A DNA stretch of 64,000 bases from Desulfobacter sp. (lineage in GTDB: Bacteria; Desulfobacterota; Desulfobacteria; Desulfobacterales; Desulfobacteraceae): contig CP054837.1 in the NCBI GenBank assembly GCA_028768525.1, positions 1,904,001 through 1,968,000 on the forward strand, written 5' to 3'. The position numbers and the translations under genes are program-made. Below are positions 18,112 through 27,303 of the stretch, piece by piece (position 1 is the stretch's first letter; each line of letters begins with the position of its first letter). The notes under the pieces were generated by a model. The model ran no database searches and was not told the DNA's origin. It saw only the letters and a program-made list of their open reading frames with translations.

Positions 18112-19109
18112 GACCGGGAGGCCCCCACCACCGCATCATAAACTGCGGCCAGCTTTGATTCCGGATCCGTGGCAATGACGGCCCCGGCACTTTCGATGCG
18201 GCATCCCCCCTTGGGAATCATGGGATCAGAATTCACAGCCACATGATTCAACGAGCGGATGGATTCGAAAAAGACCTCTTTAACCATTTCCACATACTCA
18301 TAATCTTCAGTGGAGACATTGAGGGTGATCTCTTCCGGGGCCACAAGGCCTTTCATGGCATCAATAATGGTGTGACGGACGATTTCGTCATCGGTATCCA
18401 CCTTGGCGGCCACAGCTTTTTCTGCAATTTTATATACCAGTTCAATGAGTTGCCCCTCATACCGTACCAGCATCCGGTCCAACAGCCCGTCCGCGGTTTC
18501 CAGGCTCTCTTTCAAAGGCCCCAGGACATCCTCGGTCTGGGCACGGACCTCAGTTCGGCCGGCCTCAAGCCCCTCTTCCAGGCCCTGCTGAAAGCCCTCT
18601 TCCTGGCCCTTGGCAAACCCGTCGGCCTCTCCTTTTTCCCTGCCCTGGGCCTCTCCCTTGGCAAAGCCCTCCTCAAAGCCTTTGGTTTCCCCAGCAGCCC
18701 TGCCCTCTTCCTGTCCCCGGGCAAGCCCGTCCTGGTATCCCTGTTCAAATCCCAGCTCTTCCGGAGTTTTTTCCGGCGGGGCATCCCGACCCTCTGACGA
18801 ATCCGATTCCGGGTCCGGCGTCGTGTCCGGTGCACCATTTTCTTCCGTATCCGTCCCCTCTATCAGGGGCTCGAACAACTCCTGCTTGATTTCACGGGTT
18901 ACCTTATAAAGCGCCTCAAAGGAGACTTCCTCCTCTTTTTCCTCCTCCTCCGGATCGAACAGGAGCTTGAACCTGTCGTAATCCGGTTCGGTTTCCGGGG
19001 ATTTTACCGAGACTTCCTTTTCAAAACTCTCCAGGGCCCCCAGATCCATTGGCTTGAACCCATCGTCCGGAACCGTATTGGGTGTATTCTTATCAGACAA
19101 GGACATCAT
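18108..19109 (-). CDS. fliH: FliH, export ATPase regulator with long glycine-every-fourth repeat
   Basis: FliH is a homodimeric stator-like partner of FliI that docks the ATPase on the C-ring. The 333 residues have an acidic, low-complexity N-terminus and a middle repeat with glycine at 120, 124, 128 and so on to 184. The C-terminal domain resembles V/F-ATPase subunit E/delta (VYKIAEKAVAAKVDTDDEIV). AxxxG/GxxxG repeats are known in FliH, but this run is long and uninterrupted. It overlaps fliG by 17 bp and fliI by 4 bp. Confidence 0.93.
   Translation of the reverse strand: MMSLSDKNTPNTVPDDGFKPMDLGALESFEKEVSVKSPETEPDYDRFKLLFDPEEEEKEEEVSFEALYKVTREIKQELFEPLIEGTDTEENGAPDTTPDPESDSSEGRDAPPEKTPEELGFEQGYQDGLARGQEEGRAAGETKGFEEGFAKGEAQGREKGEADGFAKGQEEGFQQGLEEGLEAGRTEVRAQTEDVLGPLKESLETADGLLDRMLVRYEGQLIELVYKIAEKAVAAKVDTDDEIVRHTIIDAMKGLVAPEEITLNVSTEDYEYVEMVKEVFFESIRSLNHVAVNSDPMIPKGGCRIESAGAVIATDPESKLAAVYDAVVGASRS
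18558..18752 (-). repeat. FliH xxxG tetrad repeat, 16 units without a break
   Basis: Codons 120-184 of fliH place glycine at every fourth residue (17 glycines). Intervening residues are mainly Glu, Gln, Ala, Lys and aromatic Phe/Tyr, for example FEEG FAKG EAQG REKG. A helix with one small face running its whole length is expected, suited to close dimer packing. Confidence 0.93.
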
Positions 19110-20106
19110 CCTTTCCTTTGCCCAGGGTTATGGTGCCGTCGGCCTCAAGCTCCTTGGCTGCCCGGACCACTGCCTGCTGGGCCTCTTCAACTTCGGCCAG
19201 GCGGACAGGCCCCATGGCCTCAAGGTCGTCTTTAAGCATTTCACCGGCCCGCTGGGAGAGGTTGGAGAATATCTTGTCCTTCATCTCTTCGGTGGCGGTC
19301 TTCAGGGCGTAGGTAAGCTGCTGGCCTTCAACCTTCTTGAGGATTTCCCTCATGGCCGTATCGTCTATACCGGTGAGATCCTCAAATACAAACATGAGGT
19401 TCCGGATTTCGTTGGCCATTTCGGCATCATCTTCTTCCACATATTCCATGACCGAATCTTCGGTGGATTTATCCACCCCATTGATGATATCCACCAGCAC
19501 TTCCAGGCCGCCGGCCTTGCCCCCGGGACCTACGGCTCCGGAGAGTTCATACTTCAGGGCCCGGTCCACATCCCGGACCACATCCTCGGATATCTGTCCC
19601 AGTTTGGCAATACGCATGGCAATATCACCCTTCTGCTCGTCGGGCAGCGTCATCAAAATTTCCGAGGAGATTTCCGCCGGCATGTGGGCCAGGATCATGG
19701 CGATGGTCTGGGGATGCTCCCCTTCCACATAGGCAGCCAGGGTGCCGACATTGACATTCCGGCTCCAGATAAAGGGCTTGTCCTGTTTTTTCTTTTCCAG
19801 GTCTTCCAGGATGGCTTTGGCCTCGTTTTCCTTGAGGGTCTTGGACACCACGTTCTTGATAAAGGTATCCCCCTCCACGATCATTTTGGTATCCCCTTCG
19901 AATTTTTCCACAAATTCCTCGGATACCCCTTTGAGCATTTCCGGGGTGATGTGATCGATCTTGGACATTTCAAAGGCGATATCCGCAATCTCCTGCTCCG
20001 TCATTTTCTCGAACACCGAGGTGGCGTAAACCTCCCCCATGACCATGAGAAACACGGCGGCTTTCTGGCAGCCGGTCAAATTTTTCGGATCAAAATCCTT
20101 TGCCAT
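19093..20106 (-). CDS. fliG: FliG, flagellar motor switch protein
   Basis: FliG is the rotor protein that contacts the stator and transmits torque and switching. The 337 residues show the three-domain pattern: N-terminal FliF-binding part (LTGCQKAAVFLMVMGE), middle HPQTIAMILAHMPAE with the EHPQ motif, and C-terminal torque helix region (DDTAMREILKKVEGQQLTYALK, quoted in part). Length is typical. GAGGA precedes the ATG, 3 bp after the fliF stop. Confidence 0.97.
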   Translation of the reverse strand: MAKDFDPKNLTGCQKAAVFLMVMGEVYATSVFEKMTEQEIADIAFEMSKIDHITPEMLKGVSEEFVEKFEGDTKMIVEGDTFIKNVVSKTLKENEAKAILEDLEKKKQDKPFIWSRNVNVGTLAAYVEGEHPQTIAMILAHMPAEISSEILMTLPDEQKGDIAMRIAKLGQISEDVVRDVDRALKYELSGAVGPGGKAGGLEVLVDIINGVDKSTEDSVMEYVEEDDAEMANEIRNLMFVFEDLTGIDDTAMREILKKVEGQQLTYALKTATEEMKDKIFSNLSQRAGEMLKDDLEAMGPVRLAEVEEAQQAVVRAAKELEADGTITLGKGKDDVLV

Positions 20107-20109
20107 GGT

Positions 20110-21825
20110 TTAGTCCTCTTCTTCCTCTGTGGTTTCGCTGACCCATCCCTTGATGATGTTCACCGTCTTGAACAGATCCTGGTTGGCGTAGAATCTGGCC
20201 TTTTCCGTTGGCGGCATATTGGCCAGATAAGCGGCCCGCTCGCTGACCGTCATCTTTCTGATGAATTCCTCTTTCTGGTCTTCGGTCATCATTTCAAGGA
20301 ATTCGCGCTGCTGATCCGCATCCATTTCCTCGAACTTGGGCTGTTTTTCCTCTTCCTCAAGCAGGGCCAGTTCCTCGGGCGACGGCAGGGCTTCCTGTTC
20401 CACAGTGACCTTGATATCCTTCACCGTCTTGATAATGGGACGGATAATGAAGAGGAATAATACCAGAACCAGCAGAAGGTTGGCAATAAGCCGGCCATAT
20501 TCCTTCTGGACCATTTTCCAGCCCGTGAGCTTGGGCGCGGCCCCGTCCAGCTCGCCGATGGGAGCAAAGGGGAAGCATTCCATGGACACCTGGTCGCTGC
20601 GGTCTTCATTGTAGCCCATGGCATTGACCACAATATTCTTGAACTGGTTCATCTCCTCAACGGACCTGGGCACATAGGCCCGGCTGGTCTCTCCGGCCTC
20701 ATTGGTTTTGAATTCGTACCGGCCGTCCACCACGGCGGCCACGGAAACCCGGGTCAGGGTTGCCATGGGCTTCTGGGTCTCCCGAACCCGCCTTGAAATT
20801 TCATAGTTGACCGTATCGTCGCTTTTGTTTACCCGCTCGTTGGTCTGCTCTCCGGGCGGATTTTCATCTGTAATGGGATTGACGCTGGAGGGGATACCGA
20901 TATCCTCGGTGACCTGGACCACTTTTTCCGCTTTGTTTTTCCGGCTTCTGATAAACTCCCCGCCCCGTTCAAAGGGATCGTAGATCTCCTCATTCATATT
21001 ATTTTTGGAAAAATCCATCTCCGTGGTCACCCGGACAATGGCCTTGTCCTTGCCCACGATGCGCTCCAGCATGGTCTGGATCCTGCGGGTGAGGTTTTCC
21101 TCAAACCTGACCTTGTACTGGTATTGGGCATCGGCCAGGTTCTCCGCATCAATCCGCGCCTGCTCTTCTTCGGATTTGCCCTCGAAAAGAATCCGCCCCG
21201 CCGTATCCACGATGGTGACCAACTTGGGGGTGAGATCCTGGACCGCAGAGGCCACCAGATGGGCGATGGAGGCCACCTTTTCCTTGTCCAGATCTGAATT
21301 GAGTTCCAGCAGGATAGAGGCCGAGGGCTGTTTGGTTTCCTCCACAAACACCGATTCCTTGGGCAGCACGATCATCACCCTGGCGTTTTTCACCTCGTCA
21401 AAGGCCTTGATGGTCCGGGCCAGTTCTCCCTGAAGTGCCCGTTTCTTGTTGATTTTCTGGACAAACTCGGTGGTGCCGAATTCAGTCTTATCAAAAATTT
21501 CATACCCCACGCCCCCGCCTTTGGGAATCCCTTCCTTGGCCATGGACAGCCGGACATCATAAACAATGGATTCAGGCACCATGATGGTGGTGCCGTCTCC
21601 GGTGATCCGGTAGGGGGTATTGGCGGATTTGAGGTGCTCGACCACGGCAGCGGCGTCCTCCCGGGTCAAACCGGTGTATGCGGCCTTGAACTGGGTCTTG
21701 TTGGTCCAGATGAACATGGTGGTGAATCCGGCAATCACGGAGAGTACCAGCACCCCCAGAATGATTTTACGGACCAGGGACAATTCCTTTAAGGTCGTTA
21801 TGATTCTTTCGACTACGGGGTTCAT
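20110..21825 (-). CDS. fliF: FliF, MS-ring protein
   Basis: FliF builds the MS-ring in the inner membrane. The 571 residues have two membrane segments (about 20-42, IILGVLVLSVIAGFTTMFIW; about 433-452, LIANLLLVLVLFLFIIRPII). These flank the periplasmic YscJ-type ring domains with MAKEGIPKGGGVGYEIFDKT and RALQGELARTIKAFDEVKNA. The cytosolic C-terminus, rich in Glu, includes the FliG-binding tail. Length and order are typical. It lies 18 bp after fliE. Confidence 0.97.
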   Translation of the reverse strand: MNPVVERIITTLKELSLVRKIILGVLVLSVIAGFTTMFIWTNKTQFKAAYTGLTREDAAAVVEHLKSANTPYRITGDGTTIMVPESIVYDVRLSMAKEGIPKGGGVGYEIFDKTEFGTTEFVQKINKKRALQGELARTIKAFDEVKNARVMIVLPKESVFVEETKQPSASILLELNSDLDKEKVASIAHLVASAVQDLTPKLVTIVDTAGRILFEGKSEEEQARIDAENLADAQYQYKVRFEENLTRRIQTMLERIVGKDKAIVRVTTEMDFSKNNMNEEIYDPFERGGEFIRSRKNKAEKVVQVTEDIGIPSSVNPITDENPPGEQTNERVNKSDDTVNYEISRRVRETQKPMATLTRVSVAAVVDGRYEFKTNEAGETSRAYVPRSVEEMNQFKNIVVNAMGYNEDRSDQVSMECFPFAPIGELDGAAPKLTGWKMVQKEYGRLIANLLLVLVLFLFIIRPIIKTVKDIKVTVEQEALPSPEELALLEEEEKQPKFEEMDADQQREFLEMMTEDQKEEFIRKMTVSERAAYLANMPPTEKARFYANQDLFKTVNIIKGWVSETTEEEED

Positions 21826-21843
21826 AAAACCGGCTGCTCCTTA

Positions 21844-22140
21844 CTATACCTGCATGCGCATGATTTCATTATAGGCCGTCATGGCCTTGTTTCTCACCTG
21901 GGCCAGCACTTTGAGGGTGGTGCTTGCCTTGCCCAAGGCCAACATCCCTTCATGGATACCCATGCGGCCCTGGATTACGGCTTCCACGGAATCGTCGGCA
22001 ATGTGCTGTTTGTCATTTACTTCGAGGACAGCGGATTTCAACCGCTGGGAAAATTCCGGATTCCGCCGCTCCACCCGCTTGTTCACCGGTTCCCGGTGAA
22101 GGTTGGTCATTCCCGAATTAATTTTGTTTATACCGGCCAT
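21844..22140 (-). CDS. fliE: FliE, MS-ring/rod junction protein
   Basis: FliE connects the MS-ring to the rod. The protein ends with the family pattern VIQGRMGIHEGMLALGKASTTLKVLAQVRNKAMTAYNEIMRM (pieces thereof). Two ATGs are possible. At 22146 the ATG abuts AGGAG with no spacer. At 22140 the spacing is six bases, so I prefer 22140, giving 98 residues. It lies between flgC and fliF, as in most flagellar gene sets. Confidence 0.93.
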   Translation of the reverse strand: MAGINKINSGMTNLHREPVNKRVERRNPEFSQRLKSAVLEVNDKQHIADDSVEAVIQGRMGIHEGMLALGKASTTLKVLAQVRNKAMTAYNEIMRMQV

Positions 22141-22169
22141 GTCCATCTCCTAAACTTATCTGCTGGTCC

Positions 22170-22670
22170 TTATTTGCCGATTTCCAGAGCCTTGGCCACC
22201 ATGTCCTTGGTGGTGGATAAGGCCGTAACACTGGCTTCATAGCTCCTTCGTGCCACCATCATATCCGCAATTTCGGTCAGATGGTCCACATTGGGCATTT
22301 TCACGTATCCGGTATCCGGATCTGCATCGGGATGGGCCGGATTGTATACCAGGGCAAAATCTTCCTGGGACCGGACGATCTGATCCACCTTCACCCCGTC
22401 GCCCTTATTCGGTTTCACCTCTCCGTCCAATTCAATGGGGGAAAACTCAATGGGCCCGCCGACTTGTTTTTTCTTCATATTTTTTTCGATCACGCTTTCA
22501 AAGGAATCAATGGAGGAGCCCTTGAATACCACCATTTTCCGGCGGTAGGGCCCGCCCTCTTCAGTGCGGGTGGTATCCACGTTGGCCAGGTTCTCGGCAA
22601 TCACGTTGAGCTTCGTCCGGTGGGCCGCCAGGGCTGTGCCGCTGATTTTTGCCGCATTCATCAAATCCAT
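22170..22670 (-). CDS. flgC: FlgC, proximal rod protein
   Basis: FlgC is a proximal rod subunit exported through the flagellar channel. The 166 residues start with the rod motif (AAKISGTALAAHRTKLNVIAENLANVDTT, in part) and have the FlgC-specific NPAHPDADPDTGYVKMPNV. They end with the coiled SYEASVTALSTTKDMVAKALEI. Only 3 bp separate it from flgB. Confidence 0.96.
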   Translation of the reverse strand: MDLMNAAKISGTALAAHRTKLNVIAENLANVDTTRTEEGGPYRRKMVVFKGSSIDSFESVIEKNMKKKQVGGPIEFSPIELDGEVKPNKGDGVKVDQIVRSQEDFALVYNPAHPDADPDTGYVKMPNVDHLTEIADMMVARRSYEASVTALSTTKDMVAKALEIGK

Positions 22671-22673
22671 GGA

Positions 22674-23087
22674 TTATTTACCTCCTTCTTCAATGGCGTA
22701 ATTGAGGATGGCCGCCTTTCTCAGCAGCATCTCCGCGGTTGATTTATATTTGATATTGTTTTCCATCAGGTGCATCATCTCGGTATCGATGTTCACCGAA
22801 TCCAGATGGTGGATATCCACATCCTCGCTGTCTTCCCCCCGCACCTCATAGGGACGGCGGCCATCGTTAAAGGAAAGGTGTTTTTCATGGGTCTTCGCCA
22901 TATAGTCGGGTTCGGAGCCGGTCATGGCCCGCTTCAGGGCGCTCTGGAAATCCAGGTCGCTGGGGGTGTACCCGATGGTATCCATATTGGCGATATTGCT
23001 TGAAATCAAATTATGCCGTTTGGCAGAGATATCCAGGCTTTTGGATATCATCTGGTGGGTACGACCGAAGATTCTCGAATCTGCCAT
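22674..23087 (-). CDS. flgB: FlgB, proximal rod protein
   Basis: FlgB is a proximal rod subunit. The 137 residues carry the rod N-terminal motif ISAKRHNLISSNIANMDTIG and a C-terminal helix with DTEMMHLMENNIKYKSTAEML. It is the first gene of the flgB-motE unit of nine genes. A sigma-54 promoter lies at 23179-23194, about 90 bp upstream. AAGGGAG about 10 bases before the ATG serves as ribosome site. Confidence 0.96.
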   Translation of the reverse strand: MADSRIFGRTHQMISKSLDISAKRHNLISSNIANMDTIGYTPSDLDFQSALKRAMTGSEPDYMAKTHEKHLSFNDGRRPYEVRGEDSEDVDIHHLDSVNIDTEMMHLMENNIKYKSTAEMLLRKAAILNYAIEEGGK

Positions 23088-23178
23088 CTTTCCAATGCTC
23101 CCTTGTTCCTGTGGCTGCCCCGAGATAAAAGGGCAAACCAGATCAAAACATCATAAACAAACTACTGGAAAGACAAAA

Positions 23179-23194
23179 TGCAATTTACATGCCG
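23179..23194 (-). promoter_or_regulatory. sigma-54 promoter of the flgB operon
   Basis: The minus strand reads CGGCATGTAAATTGCA. The -24 GG and -12 GC are ten bases apart and the -12 TTGCA is full consensus. The site starts 10 bp beyond the stop of the activator gene and leaves a leader of about 80 bases before flgB. Confidence 0.87.
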
Positions 23195-23203
23195 GGTTTT
23201 AAA

Positions 23204-24574
23204 TCAGGAAGTTTCTTTATATTCGTTGAGTTTGTTTCGCAGGGTGCGGACGCTGATACCGAGAATCTTCGCAGCGTGGGTGCGGTTGCCCTCAGTGGTG
23301 TCAAGGGTCTTGAAAATCATCTTCTGCTCCATCTCTTTCAAGGAGCCGGCGGGAACCTCAAAGGCCTGTTCTTCGTGGGTTTCAGCGGTCAGTCCCGTCG
23401 CCGGAGCCACCCCGTCCATGAGCAGATCCTGGGGGGTGATCCGGTCGGACTGGGCCAGCAGCACTGCCCGGTGGATAATATTTTCCAGTTCCCGGACATT
23501 GCCAGGGAATCCATGGGCCGACAGCTGGGCCACGGCCTCCGGCGTCAATCCTCTGACGTCCCGCCCGTCAATCCGACAGTATTTCTCAATGAAAAACTCA
23601 CAGAGCAGATTCATATCGCCGAACCGTTCCCTCAGGGGAGGAATTACCAGGGGGATGGTGTTGAGCCGGTAAAACAGATCCTCCCTGAACTCTTTATTGT
23701 CCACTGCGGATTTGGCATCCCGGTTGGTGGTGGCAATGACACGGACATCCACATCAACGGACTGGGTGCCGCCCACACGGTCCACCACCTTTTCCTGGAG
23801 AACCCGCAGCAGCTTGGACTGCAGATGGAACTGCATTTCCGTGATCTCATCCAGAAACAGGGTGCCCTTGTCCGCCAGTTCGAATTTGCCTATCTTTCTG
23901 GACAGGGCGCCTGTAAAGGCTCCTTTTTCATGGCCGAACAATTCACTTTCCAAAAGGTTTTCCGGCAGGGCCGCACAGTTCACTGCAATAAAGGGCCGGT
24001 CCCTGCGCCCGCTTTTTTCATGGAGGAACCGGGCAAACAATTCCTTGCCCGTACCACTCTCCCCCTGGATGAGGACAGAAGCGCTGGAATCGGCCACCCG
24101 TTCCGCAAGGCCCAGCAATTGCTTCATTTTGGTATCGCTGGTGATAATCCGGACCTTTTTCTTTTTTTGAGAGGATTTTTTTTCACGTGCCGGGGCCGCC
24201 TCCGCCCCTCCCATTGTCAGGGCCTTGCGGACACTGAGTTCAAGCTGCCGGGGATCCACCGGCTTAATAAGGTAATCCACGGCCCCGGCTTTCATCAGGG
24301 CCACGGCATAATCCACATCCGGCTCGGGGGTGATGATAATGGTTCGGCACTGCGGATGGGCGGCATCCGCCGCCTTTAAAAATTCAAGGGCTGAAAAATC
24401 CGGAGTGGCGTCATCGGCCACCACGATCCGGGGCTTGTTCTCATTAAGAAGGGCAGATGCAGAACCGCCGTCGGGCACGGCATCCACCAGAAAGCCCAAC
24501 CCCTCCAGCAGGGCCGTGTAATTCATCCTGTCTTTTGGATTTTCAATGATGAGGAATACTCTCTGTCCAGGCAT
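23204..24574 (-). CDS. FlrC/FlbD-like sigma-54 activator with receiver domain
   Basis: This is an NtrC-family regulator of 456 residues. The receiver-like domain (1-120) has phosphoacceptor candidate D54, T82 and K104, but E11-N12 replaces the usual acidic pair. The AAA+ domain has Walker A GESGTGKELFAR, the sigma-54-contacting GAFTGA loop and FLDEI. A Fis-type helix-turn-helix closes it (NRTHAAKILGISVRTLRNKL). It sits directly upstream of the flgB promoter, so a role as activator of rod, hook and export operons is likely. AAAGGATAAG precedes the ATG. It is co-transcribed with the TPR gene, 30 bp before it. Confidence 0.9.
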   Translation of the reverse strand: MPGQRVFLIIENPKDRMNYTALLEGLGFLVDAVPDGGSASALLNENKPRIVVADDATPDFSALEFLKAADAAHPQCRTIIITPEPDVDYAVALMKAGAVDYLIKPVDPRQLELSVRKALTMGGAEAAPAREKKSSQKKKKVRIITSDTKMKQLLGLAERVADSSASVLIQGESGTGKELFARFLHEKSGRRDRPFIAVNCAALPENLLESELFGHEKGAFTGALSRKIGKFELADKGTLFLDEITEMQFHLQSKLLRVLQEKVVDRVGGTQSVDVDVRVIATTNRDAKSAVDNKEFREDLFYRLNTIPLVIPPLRERFGDMNLLCEFFIEKYCRIDGRDVRGLTPEAVAQLSAHGFPGNVRELENIIHRAVLLAQSDRITPQDLLMDGVAPATGLTAETHEEQAFEVPAGSLKEMEQKMIFKTLDTTEGNRTHAAKILGISVRTLRNKLNEYKETS

Positions 24575-24604
24575 TGTCGGGCTATCTTATCCTTTTCTTA
24601 TCCT

Positions 24605-27259
24605 TTAGGAGTTGATCATCTTTCCGGCCAGGTCAAGGGTGCTCAGACGTTGCTGAGCCAGCCGGGCCCATACTGAATCATAGGTCTGGGCCACATGCTC
24701 AAAGGTCTGCTTTGCCTTATCCAGGACATTTCCCTTTTGATAGGCATCCCCCAGCAAAAAACCGATATTGGCCTTGGCCCGGTCCCCTTGAGAAAAATCC
24801 AGGGCCTTGGCATAGGCCTCGGCCGCCCTTACATAGGATTTCATATCCAGATAGGTATTGCCCAGGGTTTTATAGGAATCGGTCAGTTCTTCATAATGGT
24901 TGCCCTTGGCCGAAGCATAGGCTTTCACCGCCCGTTCCAAAAGTGCTGAAGAGGTCTTCAGGTCCCCTTTTTTCTCATACACCTGAGAGTGATACATGAG
25001 GATGCCGCCCCGGTCAAAGGAATTTTTAGCAGCGACATAGGCTTTTTTAAACTGGGCGTCGGCCCTGCTCAAATTCTTTTTTTCAATATAAATACGCCCC
25101 ATGCGGGTCAGGACGGCGGCCCGGTCTTTATGCTTGGGGAACCGCTTGGAAAAGGAGGACAGCAATTTCAAGGCATCCTCATCCCTGCCGGACTCATCCA
25201 TGGCCACGCCCAGGCCGTAGAGCAGTTCCGCAGGGCGCCGCGCCCGCTTATACCTTTTATAGGCGGAAATCAGCTGGTTGAATGCCTCTTCATAAAGGTC
25301 CGCCCTAAGATAAGCCATGCCCACCCTAAAAGCGATGAGTCGGCTGCTCATCTTGTCCAGCTTAACGGATTCCTGTTCATACCGGTTTAACACCGAGGTA
25401 TATTCATCGTTTTTGAGCTGTTCTTTAAAAAGGGCCTCATAGGCACGCTGCATCAGCTTCACCGCTTCGTAGCGCAATCCCCTCGGGTGGGTGGAAAGCA
25501 GGTCTTCAATTTCCTTGATGCATTTATCATACTCCCCCTGCTTCTGATAAATTTCCGCCAGGCGCATCATGGCGATTCTGGCATAGGTATTGTCCGGAAA
25601 CCGGGTTTTCACCATCTGGTAGATTTCTATTTTTTCAGGATCGGTTTTCAGGTAGCGGGCGATGCCGATGGAAGCATTGATAAACCCCGGGGTATCCGGG
25701 AATTTTTCCCGGACCAGCTCATAGATTTTCAGGGCCTTTTTATCCTTATTCTCCATGCTGAATGCATCCCCCACCTTGGAGAGCAGCATATCCCGGTTGG
25801 GGATGTCCGGAAAAAGGTTCATCACCCGCATATAACTTTCCCGGGCCCCGCGGCTCAACCCCAGTTCAAAATTTGCATCCCCGGTATAGAGAAGCAGGTC
25901 TGAAGATTCATACACCTTTTTGATGTCGTTTTTCACCACATAGTTAAGCACGCTCAGGGAATCAAAATACTGTCTCTTGCGGAAGAGGGCCTTGCCGTAT
26001 CCCACGCCGGCATCGGTGATATAGCTATTGTCCAGGGGGGACTGGAACACCTTTTTATACATCCGCAGGGCCTTGTCCGTATATCCCTTTTCATCATAGA
26101 TGGTTGCAAGATAGTATTCGATTTCCGGCATGCCGGTGTAATCGGGATAGGCCTTGCGCACGATATTAAAATAACCTTCTGCGGCCGAATTGTTCTTCAG
26201 CCGGGACTGAATCATCCCCATGGCGGCATAGGCAAAGGGCACATAATTGGACTGGGAATAGGAAACCAGTGCATCCTGGAACATCCGTTCCGCCCTGATC
26301 AGTTTGGCAAAATCTTCATCCTCTATGCTCTTATAGTAGGTATAGGCTTTAAGATAATAGACCTGTTCCAGGCAGGCGAAATTCTCCTGGAACATGTACT
26401 GGTCCAGGACCTTGTATGCATCCTTGTACAAATCCTTTTTAATGAGCAGTACGGCCCGGTCAACGGCCTTTGAATCGCAGCCCATCATGGGATCCTTCCC
26501 CCTGTGGATATCGCTGATATCTCCACGGAACTCGCTCCGCGTCCGTTTTGGGGGCACATACACAGGCGGCGCCTTAGGCGCAGCAGCCTGTTTGGCTTTC
26601 GGGACGGCCTTGGGCACCGGTTTGGGTTTGGGTTTGGCTTTGGGCTTGGGTGGGGCCGGCTGTGCTGCAGGCTTTTCAACTGCCCTTACCGGCGCCGGCT
26701 TGGGTGCAGGCGCTTTCTCGGCCGGCTCCGGGGCAGCAGAGGTTTCTGAGACTTCGCTTTCCGGGGGCGGCGGGACCTGTTTTTTCCCAGTTTCCTGGGG
26801 TGCCGGTACAGCCTTGGGCTTCTCTGGCTCCGGAACCGGCATTGGGGCCGGGGCAAGCGCTTCCAGGCCCACGGTCAGCCGGGTATTGGAGGAATTAAAG
26901 GATGACTCGATTTTGTCATAGGCCTTTTTGGCTGCCAGAACCACGGCCACCACATTTCCATCCAGGGTTTCCACATTAACGGCGCTTAAGGCTGGATTGT
27001 TTTTCCCTTTCACTTGGAACCCCTTGGCCAGGGCCACATTTTTCAGGGCAATCAGCACTTCTTTTTCACTGATGCGTATCACCTTGACCGGGGCTTTACC
27101 GGTGACTTCAAATTCCACGGACAGGGGGGAACCTTTAATCAGCATGGTTTTAACAAGGGGATATTTTGCCATGGCTGCACCGGGATAGCCCCAGAAAAGC
27201 GCCATAAGAAGCACCGCCCTGAAAAATACACCCCGATACGTGGTTGCTAATTCTCTCAT
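24605..27259 (-). CDS. large envelope TPR protein of the flagellar locus
   Basis: The 884 residues have a signal peptide (cleavage after about AAMA, residue 31) and a beta-rich domain (about 33-130), possibly AMIN-like. A Pro/Ala/Lys linker follows (about 135-240, with the KPKAKPKPKP run), then about 600 residues of TPR-like helical repeats, such as AYAALGMIQ-type and GDAFSMENKDKKALKIYELV motifs. It is probably periplasmic. It is the first gene after a sigma-54 promoter and is followed by the FlrC-like activator, which ties it to flagellar assembly. TPR proteins at this place are known in other Desulfobacterota-like loci only as hypothetical. The function is unknown to me; a scaffold for motor or cell-wall-linked parts is a guess. 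Confidence 0.8.
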   Translation of the reverse strand: MRELATTYRGVFFRAVLLMALFWGYPGAAMAKYPLVKTMLIKGSPLSVEFEVTGKAPVKVIRISEKEVLIALKNVALAKGFQVKGKNNPALSAVNVETLDGNVVAVVLAAKKAYDKIESSFNSSNTRLTVGLEALAPAPMPVPEPEKPKAVPAPQETGKKQVPPPPESEVSETSAAPEPAEKAPAPKPAPVRAVEKPAAQPAPPKPKAKPKPKPVPKAVPKAKQAAAPKAPPVYVPPKRTRSEFRGDISDIHRGKDPMMGCDSKAVDRAVLLIKKDLYKDAYKVLDQYMFQENFACLEQVYYLKAYTYYKSIEDEDFAKLIRAERMFQDALVSYSQSNYVPFAYAAMGMIQSRLKNNSAAEGYFNIVRKAYPDYTGMPEIEYYLATIYDEKGYTDKALRMYKKVFQSPLDNSYITDAGVGYGKALFRKRQYFDSLSVLNYVVKNDIKKVYESSDLLLYTGDANFELGLSRGARESYMRVMNLFPDIPNRDMLLSKVGDAFSMENKDKKALKIYELVREKFPDTPGFINASIGIARYLKTDPEKIEIYQMVKTRFPDNTYARIAMMRLAEIYQKQGEYDKCIKEIEDLLSTHPRGLRYEAVKLMQRAYEALFKEQLKNDEYTSVLNRYEQESVKLDKMSSRLIAFRVGMAYLRADLYEEAFNQLISAYKRYKRARRPAELLYGLGVAMDESGRDEDALKLLSSFSKRFPKHKDRAAVLTRMGRIYIEKKNLSRADAQFKKAYVAAKNSFDRGGILMYHSQVYEKKGDLKTSSALLERAVKAYASAKGNHYEELTDSYKTLGNTYLDMKSYVRAAEAYAKALDFSQGDRAKANIGFLLGDAYQKGNVLDKAKQTFEHVAQTYDSVWARLAQQRLSTLDLAGKMINS
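26584..26652 (-). repeat. Lys-Pro low-complexity linker coding segment
   Basis: Short tttggg/cttggg units give a Lys-Pro-Ala-rich stretch in the TPR protein. Such stiff linkers (as in TonB) can span periplasm. The units are too short and irregular for a CRISPR or other functional DNA repeat. Confidence 0.7.
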
Positions 27260-27303
27260 AACGTATTTTTATCCCTGTGGGTTAATAGTTGGAGAATTAA
27301 GAA

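Noticed and set aside
19054..20460. 468-residue plus-strand open frame opposite fliG and fliF
   Set aside because: It is antisense to two certain genes. Phe/His/Gly-rich composition is typical of shadows in this codon usage.
26584..26652. Possible CRISPR or tandem DNA repeat from tttggg units
   Set aside because: Units are 6 bases, irregular and coding (Lys-Pro linker). No spacer structure.
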